A stretch of 64,000 bases of DNA from Gryllotalpicola protaetiae (GCF_003627055.1 NZ_CP032624.1:186001-250000); one strand, 5' to 3'; shown: positions 15,965 to 27,591, counted from the stretch's first letter. Translations and numbers: made by a program. Notes: generated by a model not told the origin, from the letters alone.

Positions 15965-16009
15965 CCGCCTGGGGCGCACGTTTCGTCGAAAAACGTGCGC
16001 CCCAGGCGG
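15965..16009. terminator. Strong bidirectional hairpin between the histidine kinase gene and ilvC
   Basis: A perfect 19-bp inverted repeat: CCGCCTGGGGCGCACGTTT (15965-15983) and its complement at 15991-16009, with a 7-nt loop CGTCGAA. It lies between two convergent stops and has no U-tract, so it would act as a symmetric GC-rich terminator. Its GCACGTT core resembles the GGGTGCGAAA repeats at 10.2 and 11.3 kb. Confidence 0.7.
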
Positions 16010-16039
16010 AATCCGCCGCGGACTCCCCGCAGTTTGCCG

Positions 16040-19413
<3,374 letters not shown>

Positions 19414-19454
19414 GAGAGGTCCCCTAGATGCGTGGATGATCGGTGAGATCGCGA

Positions 19455-21149
19455 CTACCCCGTGACGGCGCCCTCGGCGGCCGAGTGCACGAGCTTGGAG
19501 TACTTCGCGAGGACGCCACGGGTATAGCGCGGAGGAAGCGGGGCCCAGCCGTGACGGCGAGCCTCCAGCTCAGCTTCGTCGATGAGTAGATCGAGAGAGC
19601 GAGCAGCGATATCGACCCGAATAAGATCACCATCGCGCACGAAGGCGATCGGACCAGCGTCGACCGCTTCGGGAGCTATGTGGCCGATGCACAGGCCGGT
19701 TGTGCCGCCTGAGAATCGTCCGTCTGTCAAGAGTAGTACATCTTTTCCGAGGCCTGCGCCCTTGATGGCGGCGGTGATCGCGAGCATCTCGCGCATGCCG
19801 GGGCCGCCCTTCGGGCCCTCGTACCGGATGACGACGACGTCGCCGTGCTTGATCTGCCCCGCGGTCAGCGCGTCCATCGCTTCGCGCTCGCGCTCGAACA
19901 CGCGGGCGGGACCCTCGAACACCTCGAGGTCGAAGCCGGCCGTCTTGACCACCGCGCCCTCCGGCGCGAACGAGCCCTTCAGGATCGTCAGGCCGCCGGT
20001 CGGGTGGATCGGGTTGTCGAGGGTGTGCAGCACCTCGCCGTCGAGCGCGGGCGGGTCGATCTCCGCGAGGTTCTCGGCGACCGTCTTGCCGGTGACCGTG
20101 AGCGCGTCGCCGTGCAGCAGACCGGCGTCCAGCAACGCCTTCATGAGCACGGGGATGCCGCCCATGCGGTCGACGTCGTTCATGACGTACTTGCCGAAGG
20201 GCTTGAGGTCGCCGAGGTGCGGCACCTTCGCGCCGATGCGGTTGAAGTCGTCGAGCGTGAGCGGCACGTCGGCCTCGTTCGCGATGGCGAGCAGGTGCAG
20301 CACGACGTTGGTCGAGCCGCCGAGCGCCATCGCGACCGTGATCGCGTTCTCGAACGCGTCGCGCGTCAGGATCTGGCGCGCGGTGATGCCCTTCTGCAGC
20401 AGCCCGACGACGGCCTCGCCCGAGCGGTGCGCGTAGTAGTCGCGGCGGCGGTCGGCCGAGGGCGGCGCGGCCGAGCCCGGCAGCGACAGGCCGAGCGCCT
20501 CGGCGACGGAGGCCATCGTGTTGGCGGTGTACATGCCGCCGCAGGCGCCCTCGCCCGGCGCGAAGGCGCACTCGATGCGGTGGGCGTCTTCGAGGCTCAT
20601 GGTGCCGGCCTTGACGCCGCCGACCGCCTCGAAGGAGTCGATGATCGTGATGTTCTTCTCGGTGCCGTCGGAGAGCTTCACCCAGCCCGGCGCGATGGAG
20701 CCCGCGTAGAGGAAGACGGATGCCAGGTCGAGGCGCGCGGCGGCCATGAGCATGCCGGGGATCGACTTGTCGCAGCCGGCGAGCAGCACGGACCCGTCGA
20801 GGCGCTCGGCCATCATGACGGTCTCGACCGAGTCGGCGATGACCTCGCGCGAGACGAGCGAGAAGTGCATGCCCTCGTGGCCCATCGAGATGCCGTCGGA
20901 GACGGAGACCGTGCCGAACTGCAGCGGGTAGCCGCCGCCCGAGTGGACGCCTTCCTTGGCTGCCTGCGCGAGGCGGTCGAGCGAGAGGTTGCACGGCGTG
21001 ATCTCGTTCCACGAGCTCGCGATGCCGATCTGCGGCTTGTCCCAGTCCGCGTCACCCATGCCGACGGCGCGAAGCATGCCGCGGCTGGTGGTGGCTTCGA
21101 TGCCGTCGGTGACGACTCGGCTGCGAGGTTTCACGTCGATTTCGGACAT
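19455..21149 (-). CDS. ilvD: Dihydroxy-acid dehydratase
   Basis: A 564-residue Fe-S dehydratase of the IlvD/Edd family, third step of branched-chain amino acid synthesis. Cluster-ligand cysteines are visible in [22 protein letters not shown] and [14 protein letters not shown]. The C-terminal region has [19 protein letters not shown] with the catalytic serine. It begins 9 nt after the otsB stop, so it is read with the trehalose genes. Oddity: codons from about 19503 to 19760 (the last 85 or so residues, including the catalytic loop) use CTA, TTG, ACA, TCA, ATA, ATT and CTT. Such codons are rare in the rest of the gene. Confidence 0.97.
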   Translation of the reverse strand: MSEIDVKPRSRVVTDGIEATTSRGMLRAVGMGDADWDKPQIGIASSWNEITPCNLSLDRLAQAAKEGVHSGGGYPLQFGTVSVSDGISMGHEGMHFSLVSREVIADSVETVMMAERLDGSVLLAGCDKSIPGMLMAAARLDLASVFLYAGSIAPGWVKLSDGTEKNITIIDSFEAVGGVKAGTMSLEDAHRIECAFAPGEGACGGMYTANTMASVAEALGLSLPGSAAPPSADRRRDYYAHRSGEAVVGLLQKGITARQILTRDAFENAITVAMALGGSTNVVLHLLAIANEADVPLTLDDFNRIGAKVPHLGDLKPFGKYVMNDVDRMGGIPVLMKALLDAGLLHGDALTVTGKTVAENLAEIDPPALDGEVLHTLDNPIHPTGGLTILKGSFAPEGAVVKTAGFDLEVFEGPARVFEREREAMDALTAGQIKHGDVVVIRYEGPKGGPGMREMLAITAAIKGAGLGKDVLLLTDGRFSGGTTGLCIGHIAPEAVDAGPIAFVRDGDLIRVDIAARSLDLLIDEAELEARRHGWAPLPPRYTRGVLAKYSKLVHSAAEGAVTG

Positions 21150-21158
21150 GTACCGAGT

Positions 21159-21935
21159 TTAGTGAGAAGCGGCGGATGCCTCGCGCGCGGCCGCCAGCGC
21201 CTCGAGCAGCCCCGCGAAGGCGTCGACATCGGCGACGCGCTCGGCGGCGGCCGTGTCGCCCTCCCCCACCTTCACGCCGAGGTCGCCGGGCTCGAGCACC
21301 GCGAACGCGTCCTCGTCGGTGACGTCGTCGCCGGCGTAGAGCACCGCGACGGGACCGCCCTCTTCTGCGACGAGCAGCTCGCGCAGCATCCGCACGCCGT
21401 CGCCCTTGGTGACGTCGCGCACGCTGAACTCGATGATGTCCTTGCCGAGGCGCGTGGTGAAGCCGCCGATCGCGTCGGCGGCGTCGCGCGCGGCCTGCTG
21501 CAGCGGCGCGACGAGCTCTGCCTGCTCGACGAGGCGGGTCGGCACGCCGTAGCCGACGGGCTTGTACTCGAGCCACGCGCCCGGCACCGCCGCGACGAGC
21601 TGCTCGAGCTCGACCTCGAGGCGCGTCATGCGGGCGCGCTCGTCGTCACTCAGGCGGGCGGCGGCGAGCTCGCCGCGGATCGACACCTCGACGCCGTGCG
21701 ACCCGACCAGCAGAGCGTCTGGGCCGGACGCGGTCAGCGCCGCGAGCGTGTCGAGCGGCCGGCCGGAGACGAATGCGACCCACGTGGCCGGCAGTGCCCG
21801 CAGCCGCGCGATCGCGGCGGCGGCGTCCGCGGTGATGCGCGACGTCGACGGGTCGTCGACGAGGGGCGCCACCGTGCCGTCGAAGTCGAGCGCGACGAGC
21901 AGCCGAGGCGCCGCCGCGAGATGGTCGAGGCCCAC
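21159..21935 (-). CDS. otsB: Trehalose-6-phosphate phosphatase
   Basis: A 258-residue HAD-superfamily phosphatase that releases trehalose from trehalose-6-phosphate. Motif I is ALDFDGTVAPL with the nucleophile aspartate, motif II VAFVSGRPL, the substrate-cap region lies about 95-185, and motif IV is AVLYAGDDVTDEDAF. The GTG at 21935 is 2 nt after the otsA stop. A longer open frame through otsA exists in this register but is not part of the protein. It is second gene of the otsA-otsB-ilvDBNC run. Confidence 0.95.
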   Translation of the reverse strand: MGLDHLAAAPRLLVALDFDGTVAPLVDDPSTSRITADAAAAIARLRALPATWVAFVSGRPLDTLAALTASGPDALLVGSHGVEVSIRGELAAARLSDDERARMTRLEVELEQLVAAVPGAWLEYKPVGYGVPTRLVEQAELVAPLQQAARDAADAIGGFTTRLGKDIIEFSVRDVTKGDGVRMLRELLVAEEGGPVAVLYAGDDVTDEDAFAVLEPGDLGVKVGEGDTAAAERVADVDAFAGLLEALAAAREASAASH

Positions 21936-21937
21936 GC

Positions 21938-23461
21938 TCAGTCGCCGCCGTAGTCGAGCGGCGCGACGGTGCGCCTCGGGATGTCGATGTGGTTCGCCGG
22001 GTCGTGGTGGTCGGCGCGCACGAGCGCGTCGAGGAAGGTCGCGCTCCAGCGCTGCACGTCGTGCGTGAGCACCCGCTTCCGCAGGGCGCGCATGCGGCGC
22101 ATGCGCTCGCGCTGCGGCATGCGGATGGCGTGCACGATCGCCGACTTGAGCCCGTCGATGTCGTGCGGGTTCACGAGCAGGGCCTGGCGCAGCTCGTCGG
22201 ATGCCCCCGCGAACTCCGAGAGGATCAGCACCCCGTCCTGGTCGATGCGGCTCGCGACGTACTCCTTCGCGACGAGGTTCATGCCGTCGCGCAGGGCCGT
22301 GACGAGCATGACGTCGGCGGCGAGGTACAGCGCCACCATCTCCTCGCGCGGGTAGCCCTGGTGCAGGTAGTGGATCGCCGCATGGCCGAGTTGCGAGAAG
22401 TCGCCGTTGATCCGGCTGACCGTGATCTCGACCTCGTCGCGCAGCTGGGCGTACGCGTCGACACGCTCTCGACTCGGGCTCGCGACCTGCACGAGAGCCA
22501 CGTCCTCCGCAGAGATCAGTCCCTCCTCGAGCAGCTCGCCGAACGCCTTCATGCGGTGGCGGATGCCCTTCGTGTAGTCGAGCCGGTCGACGCCGAGCAT
22601 CAGCACACGGGGGTTGCCGAGCTCCTGCCTGATCTCCTGCGCACGAGCCCGGATGTACGGGTCGGCAGCGAGCTTCTGGTACTCCTGCGCGTCGATCGAG
22701 ATCGGGAACGGGCGCGCGAGCACGGTCCTGACCGGCTGCCCGCGCCTGGCCGTCGCCTGATGCCGCAGCGTCATCTCGGCCTGCGTCTCGTCGAGCGGCA
22801 CGGAGATCAGGTTCGCCCGCGTCTCGTACCCGTGCAGTCGGCGCACCGCGCGGGCGAAGTTGCCGGCGTCCGCGACGCGCTGGAAGCCGATCACGTCGGC
22901 CCCGAGCAGCCCGTCGATGATCTGACGGCGCCAGGGCAGCTGCGAATAGATGCCGTACGGCGGGAAGGGGATGTGGTTGAAGAATCCGATGATCAGATCG
23001 GGCCTGGCGTCGCGCAGCATCTTGGGCACCAGCTGCAGCTGGTAGTCGTGCACCCACACGATGGCGTTCGGCGCGGCGACAGCGAGCGCCGCGTCGGCGA
23101 AGCGGCGGTTGACCCTCTGATACGCCTCCCACCATTCGCGGTGGTACGCGGGCGTCGAGATGACGTCGTGGTACAGCGGCCACAGGGTGTCGTTGCTGAA
23201 GCCCTCGTAGTAGTCCCGCACCTCGTCGGCGGAGAGGGGGATCGGCACGAGCTCGATGCCGTCCGCCTTGAACGGCTCCAACTCGACATCCGGCATGCCC
23301 GGCCAGCCGATCCACACACCGTCGCGCTCGCGCATCACCGGCTCGAGCGCCGCCACGAGACCGCCTGGCGAGGTGCGCCAGACGGCGTCCTTCCCCTCGC
23401 CCGAGACGTGGTCGACCGGCAATCTGTTGGAGACGATCACCAGTTCGTACTGCTCGTTCAC
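21938..23461 (-). CDS. otsA: Trehalose-6-phosphate synthase
   Basis: A 507-residue GT20 glycosyltransferase that makes trehalose-6-phosphate from UDP-/GDP-glucose and glucose-6-phosphate. Visible motifs are IVSNRLPV at the start, the SPGGLVAAL loop, WVHDYQLQLVP, FFNHIPFPP, GVDRLDYTKGI and the nucleotide-binding RDGMNLVAKEYVA. Trehalose is an osmoprotectant and general carbon reserve in actinobacteria. The start is GTG (23461), about 34 nt downstream of the likely housekeeping -10 box. It is first gene of a tight six-gene run that continues into branched-chain amino acid synthesis. Confidence 0.96.
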   Translation of the reverse strand: MNEQYELVIVSNRLPVDHVSGEGKDAVWRTSPGGLVAALEPVMRERDGVWIGWPGMPDVELEPFKADGIELVPIPLSADEVRDYYEGFSNDTLWPLYHDVISTPAYHREWWEAYQRVNRRFADAALAVAAPNAIVWVHDYQLQLVPKMLRDARPDLIIGFFNHIPFPPYGIYSQLPWRRQIIDGLLGADVIGFQRVADAGNFARAVRRLHGYETRANLISVPLDETQAEMTLRHQATARRGQPVRTVLARPFPISIDAQEYQKLAADPYIRARAQEIRQELGNPRVLMLGVDRLDYTKGIRHRMKAFGELLEEGLISAEDVALVQVASPSRERVDAYAQLRDEVEITVSRINGDFSQLGHAAIHYLHQGYPREEMVALYLAADVMLVTALRDGMNLVAKEYVASRIDQDGVLILSEFAGASDELRQALLVNPHDIDGLKSAIVHAIRMPQRERMRRMRALRKRVLTHDVQRWSATFLDALVRADHHDPANHIDIPRRTVAPLDYGGD

Positions 23462-23494
23462 TGTGGAAATGCGGCACCCCCTCGGCGTCTCGCC

Positions 23495-23522
23495 AGGCTA
23501 GCAGTCGGCTACGAGTCGTCAG
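23495..23522 (-). promoter_or_regulatory. Housekeeping-type promoter of the otsA operon (CTGACG-N16-TAGCCT)
   Basis: On the minus strand CTGACG (23517-23522) and TAGCCT (23495-23500) are separated by 16 nt. This resembles the actinobacterial SigA/HrdB consensus TTGAC-N16-18-TANNNT. It would give a leader of about 27 nt before the otsA GTG. Confidence 0.5.
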
Positions 23523-23571
23523 CCACTCGGACACCGGCTGTTCAGCCTGAACGCGTACTCTTTCGGGAGAA

Positions 23572-24393
23572 ATGTTGCGCATTGGAATGAGCACCTCGTG
23601 CGTGTATCCGCTGCCGGTGGAGCACGGGTTCCGGCTTGCACGCGACGCGGGCTTCGACGGCGTCGAGGTCATGGTGACCCGTGACGAGAAGACCCAGAGC
23701 GCCGATGCGCTGCTGCGCCTCTCCGAGCGCTATGAGCAGCCGATCTTGTCGGTGCACGCGCCCGTGCTGCTGCTCACCCACTTCGTCTGGGGCCGCGACC
23801 CGAGGGTGAAGCTCGCGAAGAGCGCAGAGCTCGCGGCATCCGTCGGCGCGCCGACCGTCGTCGTGCACCCGCCGTTCCGCTGGCAGGCCGACTATGCCGT
23901 CGACTTCCTCGACATCGTGCGCGAGATCGCGGCGGATTCCGGCGTCGAGATCGCCGTCGAGAACATGTTCCCCTGGAAGGCGGCCGGCCGCGCCATGAAG
24001 GCGTACATGCCCGGCTGGGATCCGACCGGCTTCGACTGCGACGCCATCACCCTCGACTTCTCGCACGCCTCGCTCGCCGGTCAGAGCAGCCTCGAGCTCG
24101 CGGTCGGCTTCGGCTCGCGGCTGCGGCACATCCACCTCTGCGACGGCTCGGCGAGCAACTCCGACGGGCGCATCTTCGACGAGCACGCGCTGCCCGGCCA
24201 CGGAACGCAGCCGGTCGCCGAGGTGCTCGCCATGCTCGCCGCGCGGAAATGGGACGGGTCGATCGTCGCCGAGGTCAACACCCGCAAGGCGCGCAGCGAC
24301 GAGGAGCGCCTCGCCATGCTCGTCGAGACCGTCGATTTCGCCCGCCTCCACACCGCGCAGCCCGAGCGCGCTGCGGCTAGCGTGGGGGCATGA
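23572..24393 (+). CDS. Sugar phosphate isomerase/epimerase-like TIM-barrel protein
   Basis: A 273-residue AP-endonuclease-2/xylose-isomerase-like TIM barrel. It opens with RIGMSTSCVYPLPVEHGFRL, has metal-ligand candidates in LSVHAP, VVVHPPFRWQ, IAVENMFPW, LDFSHASLAG and HIHLCDGS, and closes with VAEVNTRK. The E/D/H set at the C-terminal strand ends indicates a divalent-metal isomerase or epimerase; the substrate is unknown. The ATG follows GGGAGAA. The last codons overlap the next gene by 4 nt (ATGA). It is divergent from otsA, so a link to trehalose or sugar metabolism is possible. Confidence 0.83.
   Translation: MLRIGMSTSCVYPLPVEHGFRLARDAGFDGVEVMVTRDEKTQSADALLRLSERYEQPILSVHAPVLLLTHFVWGRDPRVKLAKSAELAASVGAPTVVVHPPFRWQADYAVDFLDIVREIAADSGVEIAVENMFPWKAAGRAMKAYMPGWDPTGFDCDAITLDFSHASLAGQSSLELAVGFGSRLRHIHLCDGSASNSDGRIFDEHALPGHGTQPVAEVLAMLAARKWDGSIVAEVNTRKARSDEERLAMLVETVDFARLHTAQPERAAASVGA
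24378..24383 (+). promoter_or_regulatory. Internal -10 box TAGCGT for leaderless start at 24390
   Basis: TAGCGT-GGGGGC-ATG: a 6-nt discriminator inside the end of the preceding gene. It could give a separate leaderless transcript for the small gene and its followers. Confidence 0.4.
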
Positions 24394-24590
24394 CGCTCCG
24401 GAAGTACGCGCTGAGCCCCCGAGTGTACGCATCGGCCCTCGCGGTGCTGCCCGTCGTGAAGGCGACCAGGAAGCCGAGGCTCGGCCAGCGCTCGTGGGTG
24501 CTCTGGATCGCCTGGGCCCTCGGAGTGGCGCTTGCGCTCGTGACGGTCCGCGAGGAATCCGTGCGGCGTGTCTCCACGAACCGGCGCTGA
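24390..24590 (+). CDS. Small putative membrane protein, 66 aa
   Basis: I do not recognise the family. The protein is strongly basic at both ends (MTLRKYALSPR at the start, REESVRRVSTNRR at the end), with one hydrophobic helix about residues 38-53 (WVLWIAWALGVALALVTV). A single-pass inner membrane protein with a short tail is likely. The ATG overlaps the stop of the TIM-barrel gene. A -10 box is 6 nt upstream, so it may be made both from the operon and from its own leaderless mRNA. Confidence 0.6.
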   Translation: MTLRKYALSPRVYASALAVLPVVKATRKPRLGQRSWVLWIAWALGVALALVTVREESVRRVSTNRR

Positions 24591-24611
24591 TCAACCAGGA
24601 AAATCAGAGGC

Positions 24612-25076
24612 ATGTTCTTCGGTCGTCGCAAGCATGCCGCCCCCGCACCGGCTGCCGCGGTTCGCGACAGCGCCGTGCTCGCCCCCGCCGCCCCTGAGCT
24701 CACCGACGAGCTCATCTTCGCGGCCGTGCAGAAGAGCCTCGACGCGGTGTTCGGCGAGGCCGGCGACTGGACCGTCGCCCGCCGCTCCCCCGAGCAGGAC
24801 GACCTGATCTTCCACGAGGTGCTCGTGCACTCGCTGACGACCGCCGTGACGGCATCCGTCGCCGCCGCGCGCGAGAGCCTCGTGCCCGCGAGCGGGCCGC
24901 TCGGCCTGCTGCGCACGCCTCGTGCGGAGGCGCCGGCCGAGGCCGAACCCGCCGACACCGGCGACGATGAGCCAGCCGCCCTGAGCTGGGAGCCCGCGCC
25001 GATCACCCGCTGGGCGGACCTCAAGCGCCCGGTCACCGGTGAGATCGCCGTCATCGATCGGAACAAGGCCGCGTAA
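24612..25076 (+). CDS. Hypothetical protein, 154 aa
   Basis: I recognise no family. A basic first stretch (MFFGRRKHAAP) is followed by a low-complexity Ala/Pro linker. A compact helical segment runs over residues about 29-95 (ELTDELIFAAVQKSLDAVFG and following), then an acidic Ala/Glu/Pro linker (about 105-130), and a short conserved-looking tail (ITRWADLKRPVTGEIAVIDR). No membrane helix is seen. It lies 21 nt after the small membrane protein gene and 10 nt before the GH15 gene, so it may be an operon member. Confidence 0.6.
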   Translation: MFFGRRKHAAPAPAAAVRDSAVLAPAAPELTDELIFAAVQKSLDAVFGEAGDWTVARRSPEQDDLIFHEVLVHSLTTAVTASVAAARESLVPASGPLGLLRTPRAEAPAEAEPADTGDDEPAALSWEPAPITRWADLKRPVTGEIAVIDRNKAA

Positions 25077-25079
25077 CCT
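25074..25079 (+). promoter_or_regulatory. -10 box TAACCT for leaderless GH15 mRNA
   Basis: TAACCT-TCCCCTC-ATG with a 7-nt discriminator. It overlaps the stop codon of the preceding gene, and no Shine-Dalgarno precedes the ATG at 25087. Confidence 0.45.
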
Positions 25080-25086
25080 TCCCCTC

Positions 25087-26874
25087 ATGTCGCAGGCGAT
25101 CGAGGACTACGCGCTCATCGGCGACTGCTTCACCGCGGGGCTCGTCGGCGCCGATGGCTGCCTCGACTGGCTGTGCCTGCCGCGCTTCGACTCGCCCAGC
25201 GTGTTCGGCTCGCTGCTCGGCGACGAGGACGACGGGCGCTGGCTGCTGGCGCCGACCGCGGCGGATGCCGCCTCGAAGCGCCGCTACGACGGCGCGGGGT
25301 TCACCCTCGTGACGCACTGGACCACTCCGACCGGCGAGGTCGAGGTCGTCGACGTCATGCCGATCGGCCGCGGGCGCGTCGACGTGGTGCGCCGTGTGCG
25401 CGGGCTCACCGGCTCGGTCGAGCTCCGGCAGGAGATCAGGTTCCGCTTCGACTACGGCGCGACCGTGCCGTGGGTCAGCCAGAACCGGGACCGCGACCCG
25501 GTCGAGCTCGTCGCGATCGCGGGGCCCAACGCGGTCGTGCTGCGGGGTCCTGCGGTGCGCGGGCACGACCATCAGCACTCCGGCACGTTCACGGTGTCCG
25601 CGGGCGAGACGGTCGACCTCGTGCTCACCTGGTTCCCGAGCCACCGAGCACTGCCCGAGGCGCTCGACGTCGACGCGGCGCTCGCGCGCACCTCCACCTG
25701 GTGGCAGGGGTGGCTCGACCGCGGCACGCACGACGACGATCCCCGCTATCAGGAGCTCGTGCTGCGCTCGTTGCTGGTCCTGCGCGCGCTGACCCACGAG
25801 TCGACCGGCGGCATCGCGGCGGCGGCCACCACGTCGCTGCCCGAGCAGTTCGGCGGCGGCCGCAACTGGGACTACCGCTTCGTCTGGCTGCGCGACGCGG
25901 CGCTCACGATCCACGTGCTCGCGCGCCACGACTTCGAGGACGAGGCCGACAGATGGCGGCAGTGGATGCTGCGTGCGATCGCCGGCGATCCCGCCGACCT
26001 GCAGATCATGTACGGTCTCGGCGGCGAGCGCTGGCTGCCGGAGCGTGAGCTCACGTCGCTCGCCGGCTATCAGGGCGCCTCCCCCGTGCGCGTCGGCAAC
26101 GCGGCGAGCGAGCAGTTCCAGGCCGACGTGATCGGCGAGGTCATGCTCGCATTCTCCGCGGCGCGCGACGCGGGCCTCGAAGACAACGCCGTGTCGTGGG
26201 GTCTGCAGCGGGCGCTGCTCGGCCACCTCGAGAAGGTGTGGGCGGTGCCCGACCAGGGCATCTGGGAGATCCGCGGCGAAGCGCGCGCTTTCACGCACTC
26301 CCGAGCGATGTCGTGGGCCGCGTTCGACCGCGGAGTCGAGGCCGTCGAGAAGCACGGGCTGCACGGGCCCGCCCGCCGGTGGGCGGAGCTGCGCGACAGC
26401 ATCCGCCGCACCATCGATGAGAACCATGTCGACAAGGCGACGGGGGCGTTCGTGCAGTACGCGGGCGCGGTGCATGTGGATGCCGCACTGCTGCAGCTTC
26501 CCCAGATCGGCTTCTGCGAGCCCGACGACCCGCGCATGCTTGCGACGGTCGCGCAGATCGAGGCCGAGTTGGTGCACGACGGATTCGTCGACCGCTATGT
26601 CTCGGGAAGCGGGGTCGACGGGCTGCCGGCCGGCGAGAACCCGTTCACCGCCTGCTCGCTGTGGCTCGCCGAGCAGTACGCGCGCTCGGGCCGCCGCGAC
26701 GACGCCGTCGCGCTCATCGACCGGGTCGCAGGGATCGCGAACGACCTCGGGCTCTTGTCGGAGGAGTACGACCCGGTCGCGAAGCGCCAGGCCGGCAACA
26801 CCCCCCAGGCGCTCTCGCACCTCGCGTTCGTGCGCGCGGTCGACGCGCTCTCCGATGCGGAGATGACCCGCTAG
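25087..26874 (+). CDS. Glycoside hydrolase family 15 protein (glucoamylase/trehalase-like)
   Basis: A 595-residue GH15 enzyme. The N-terminal beta-sandwich (about 1-220) opens with IEDYALIGDCFTAGLVGADG, typical of bacterial GH15 proteins. The (alpha/alpha)6 barrel contains GGGRNWDYRFVWLRDAALT, the hallmark substrate-binding segment, and later ENPFTACSLWLAEQYAR with a likely catalytic glutamate. Actinobacterial members include true trehalases and glucoamylase-like enzymes. Proximity to otsA-otsB makes trehalase a good guess but does not prove it. There is no signal peptide, so it acts inside the cell. Confidence 0.9.
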   Translation: MSQAIEDYALIGDCFTAGLVGADGCLDWLCLPRFDSPSVFGSLLGDEDDGRWLLAPTAADAASKRRYDGAGFTLVTHWTTPTGEVEVVDVMPIGRGRVDVVRRVRGLTGSVELRQEIRFRFDYGATVPWVSQNRDRDPVELVAIAGPNAVVLRGPAVRGHDHQHSGTFTVSAGETVDLVLTWFPSHRALPEALDVDAALARTSTWWQGWLDRGTHDDDPRYQELVLRSLLVLRALTHESTGGIAAAATTSLPEQFGGGRNWDYRFVWLRDAALTIHVLARHDFEDEADRWRQWMLRAIAGDPADLQIMYGLGGERWLPERELTSLAGYQGASPVRVGNAASEQFQADVIGEVMLAFSAARDAGLEDNAVSWGLQRALLGHLEKVWAVPDQGIWEIRGEARAFTHSRAMSWAAFDRGVEAVEKHGLHGPARRWAELRDSIRRTIDENHVDKATGAFVQYAGAVHVDAALLQLPQIGFCEPDDPRMLATVAQIEAELVHDGFVDRYVSGSGVDGLPAGENPFTACSLWLAEQYARSGRRDDAVALIDRVAGIANDLGLLSEEYDPVAKRQAGNTPQALSHLAFVRAVDALSDAEMTR

Positions 26875-26890
26875 GCCTCCGGCTTGTCGG

Positions 26891-26896
26891 TAGGAT
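26891..26896 (+). promoter_or_regulatory. -10 box TAGGAT for leaderless start at 26904
   Basis: TAGGAT-TCCCGTT-GTG: a 7-nt discriminator and no Shine-Dalgarno. It supports the GTG at 26904 as the start. Confidence 0.45.
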
Positions 26897-26903
26897 TCCC
26901 GTT

Positions 26904-27335
26904 GTGACCGTGAATGCAGCAACCCCGGCCGTCACCCACGACGACGGCGTTCAGAACCAGTCCTTCGTCGGCTTCCTCGCCCGCCGCGTGCCGTCGGCCC
27001 TCGGCGCCGGGCTCGTCACGCTGCTCGCCGTGCTCACCTTCCTCTTCTGGGCCTACACGCTTGTCGTGACCTGGATCGGCCACGGCGAGCTCTCCACCCC
27101 GCTCTTCCAGACCACCGTCGCCGCACTGCTCGTCGTCGGTGTCGCATTCTTCGCCCGCAAGACCCTCGGCTGGCTCGGCCTCTTCGTGCTCGCGGCCGCC
27201 TGGTGCGTCGTCTCGATCCTGCCGCTGGTCGCGATCGCCCAGGTCGTCCTGCAGGCTGCGCTCGTCGCGCTCATGGCCGCCGCCGCGGTGTTCGCGGTCG
27301 TCGCAGCCGAGCAGGCCGAGAAGCCCCGTTTCTAG
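26904..27335 (+). CDS. Small multi-pass membrane protein, 143 aa
   Basis: Family not recognised. After a polar N-terminus of about 25 residues there are four hydrophobic stretches (about residues 34-56, 72-88, 92-110 and 113-135), so a four-helix membrane protein is expected. The short tail EQAEKPRF is cytoplasmic. The protein ends just upstream of the csbD promoter; its stop codon lies within that promoter's spacer. The GTG start is supported by the leaderless -10 box. A link to envelope stress is only suggested by the csbD neighbour. Confidence 0.65.
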   Translation: MTVNAATPAVTHDDGVQNQSFVGFLARRVPSALGAGLVTLLAVLTFLFWAYTLVVTWIGHGELSTPLFQTTVAALLVVGVAFFARKTLGWLGLFVLAAAWCVVSILPLVAIAQVVLQAALVALMAAAAVFAVVAAEQAEKPRF

Positions 27336-27353
27336 GCGGTAGTCGGCGGGTAC
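27328..27353 (+). promoter_or_regulatory. SigB/SigF-like stress promoter (GTTT-N16-GGGTAC) of csbD
   Basis: GTTT (27328-27331), a 16-nt spacer and GGGTAC (27348-27353) match the actinobacterial SigF/SigB-type consensus GTTT-N14-17-GGGTA(T/C). CsbD was named in Bacillus as a SigB-controlled protein, so this promoter in front of a csbD gene is consistent. The predicted transcript start is about 27360. Confidence 0.6.
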
Positions 27354-27378
27354 TCCCCTCATGACAGGAGGGGAGTAC
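27350..27378 (+). promoter_or_regulatory. Hairpin sequestering the csbD ribosome binding site
   Basis: A perfect 11-bp inverted repeat, GTACTCCCCTC (27350-27360) and GAGGGGAGTAC (27368-27378), with loop ATGACAG. The right arm contains the GGAGGGG Shine-Dalgarno for the ATG at 27382. Long read-through mRNA would fold and hide it. mRNA begun at the SigB-like promoter would lack the left arm and stay open. Confidence 0.55.
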
Positions 27379-27381
27379 ATC

Positions 27382-27576
27382 ATGTCGATGTCCGACAAGG
27401 GCAAGCACAGCGCCGAGGATCTGCTCGGCAAGGGCAAAGAGGCGACAGGCAAGCTGACCGACGACAAGTCGCTCGAGAACGAGGGCCGCGCCGACCAGGT
27501 GAAGGCCGGGCTCAAGAAGGCGGGCGACCAGCTCAAGGACGCGTTCCACGACGCGACCGACCGCCACCACGATTAG
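27382..27576 (+). CDS. CsbD-family stress protein
   Basis: A 64-residue hydrophilic, lysine/aspartate-rich helical protein with the CsbD pattern: SAEDLLGKGKEATGKLTDDK followed by NEGRADQVKAGLKKAGDQ. CsbD proteins are abundant general-stress proteins of unknown mechanism, found in many bacteria. Two starts are possible. The ATG at 27382 has a strong ribosome binding site. An in-frame ATG at 27361, in the loop of the hairpin, would be leaderless and add MTGGEYI. A SigB/SigF-like promoter lies directly upstream, so expression in stationary phase or under osmotic stress is expected. Confidence 0.87.
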   Translation: MSMSDKGKHSAEDLLGKGKEATGKLTDDKSLENEGRADQVKAGLKKAGDQLKDAFHDATDRHHD

Positions 27577-27591
27577 GCGGTTCCGCTGACC

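Noticed and set aside
19845-21953. 702-codon plus-strand frame opposite ilvD and otsB
   Set aside because: Antisense to two well-supported enzymes, with no domain signal.
21989-23590. 533-codon plus-strand frame opposite otsA
   Set aside because: Antisense shadow of the trehalose phosphate synthase gene.
21159-23672. Apparent 837-aa OtsB with a long N-terminal extension
   Set aside because: The extension is otsA read out of frame. The real otsB starts at the GTG at 21935, 2 nt after the otsA stop.
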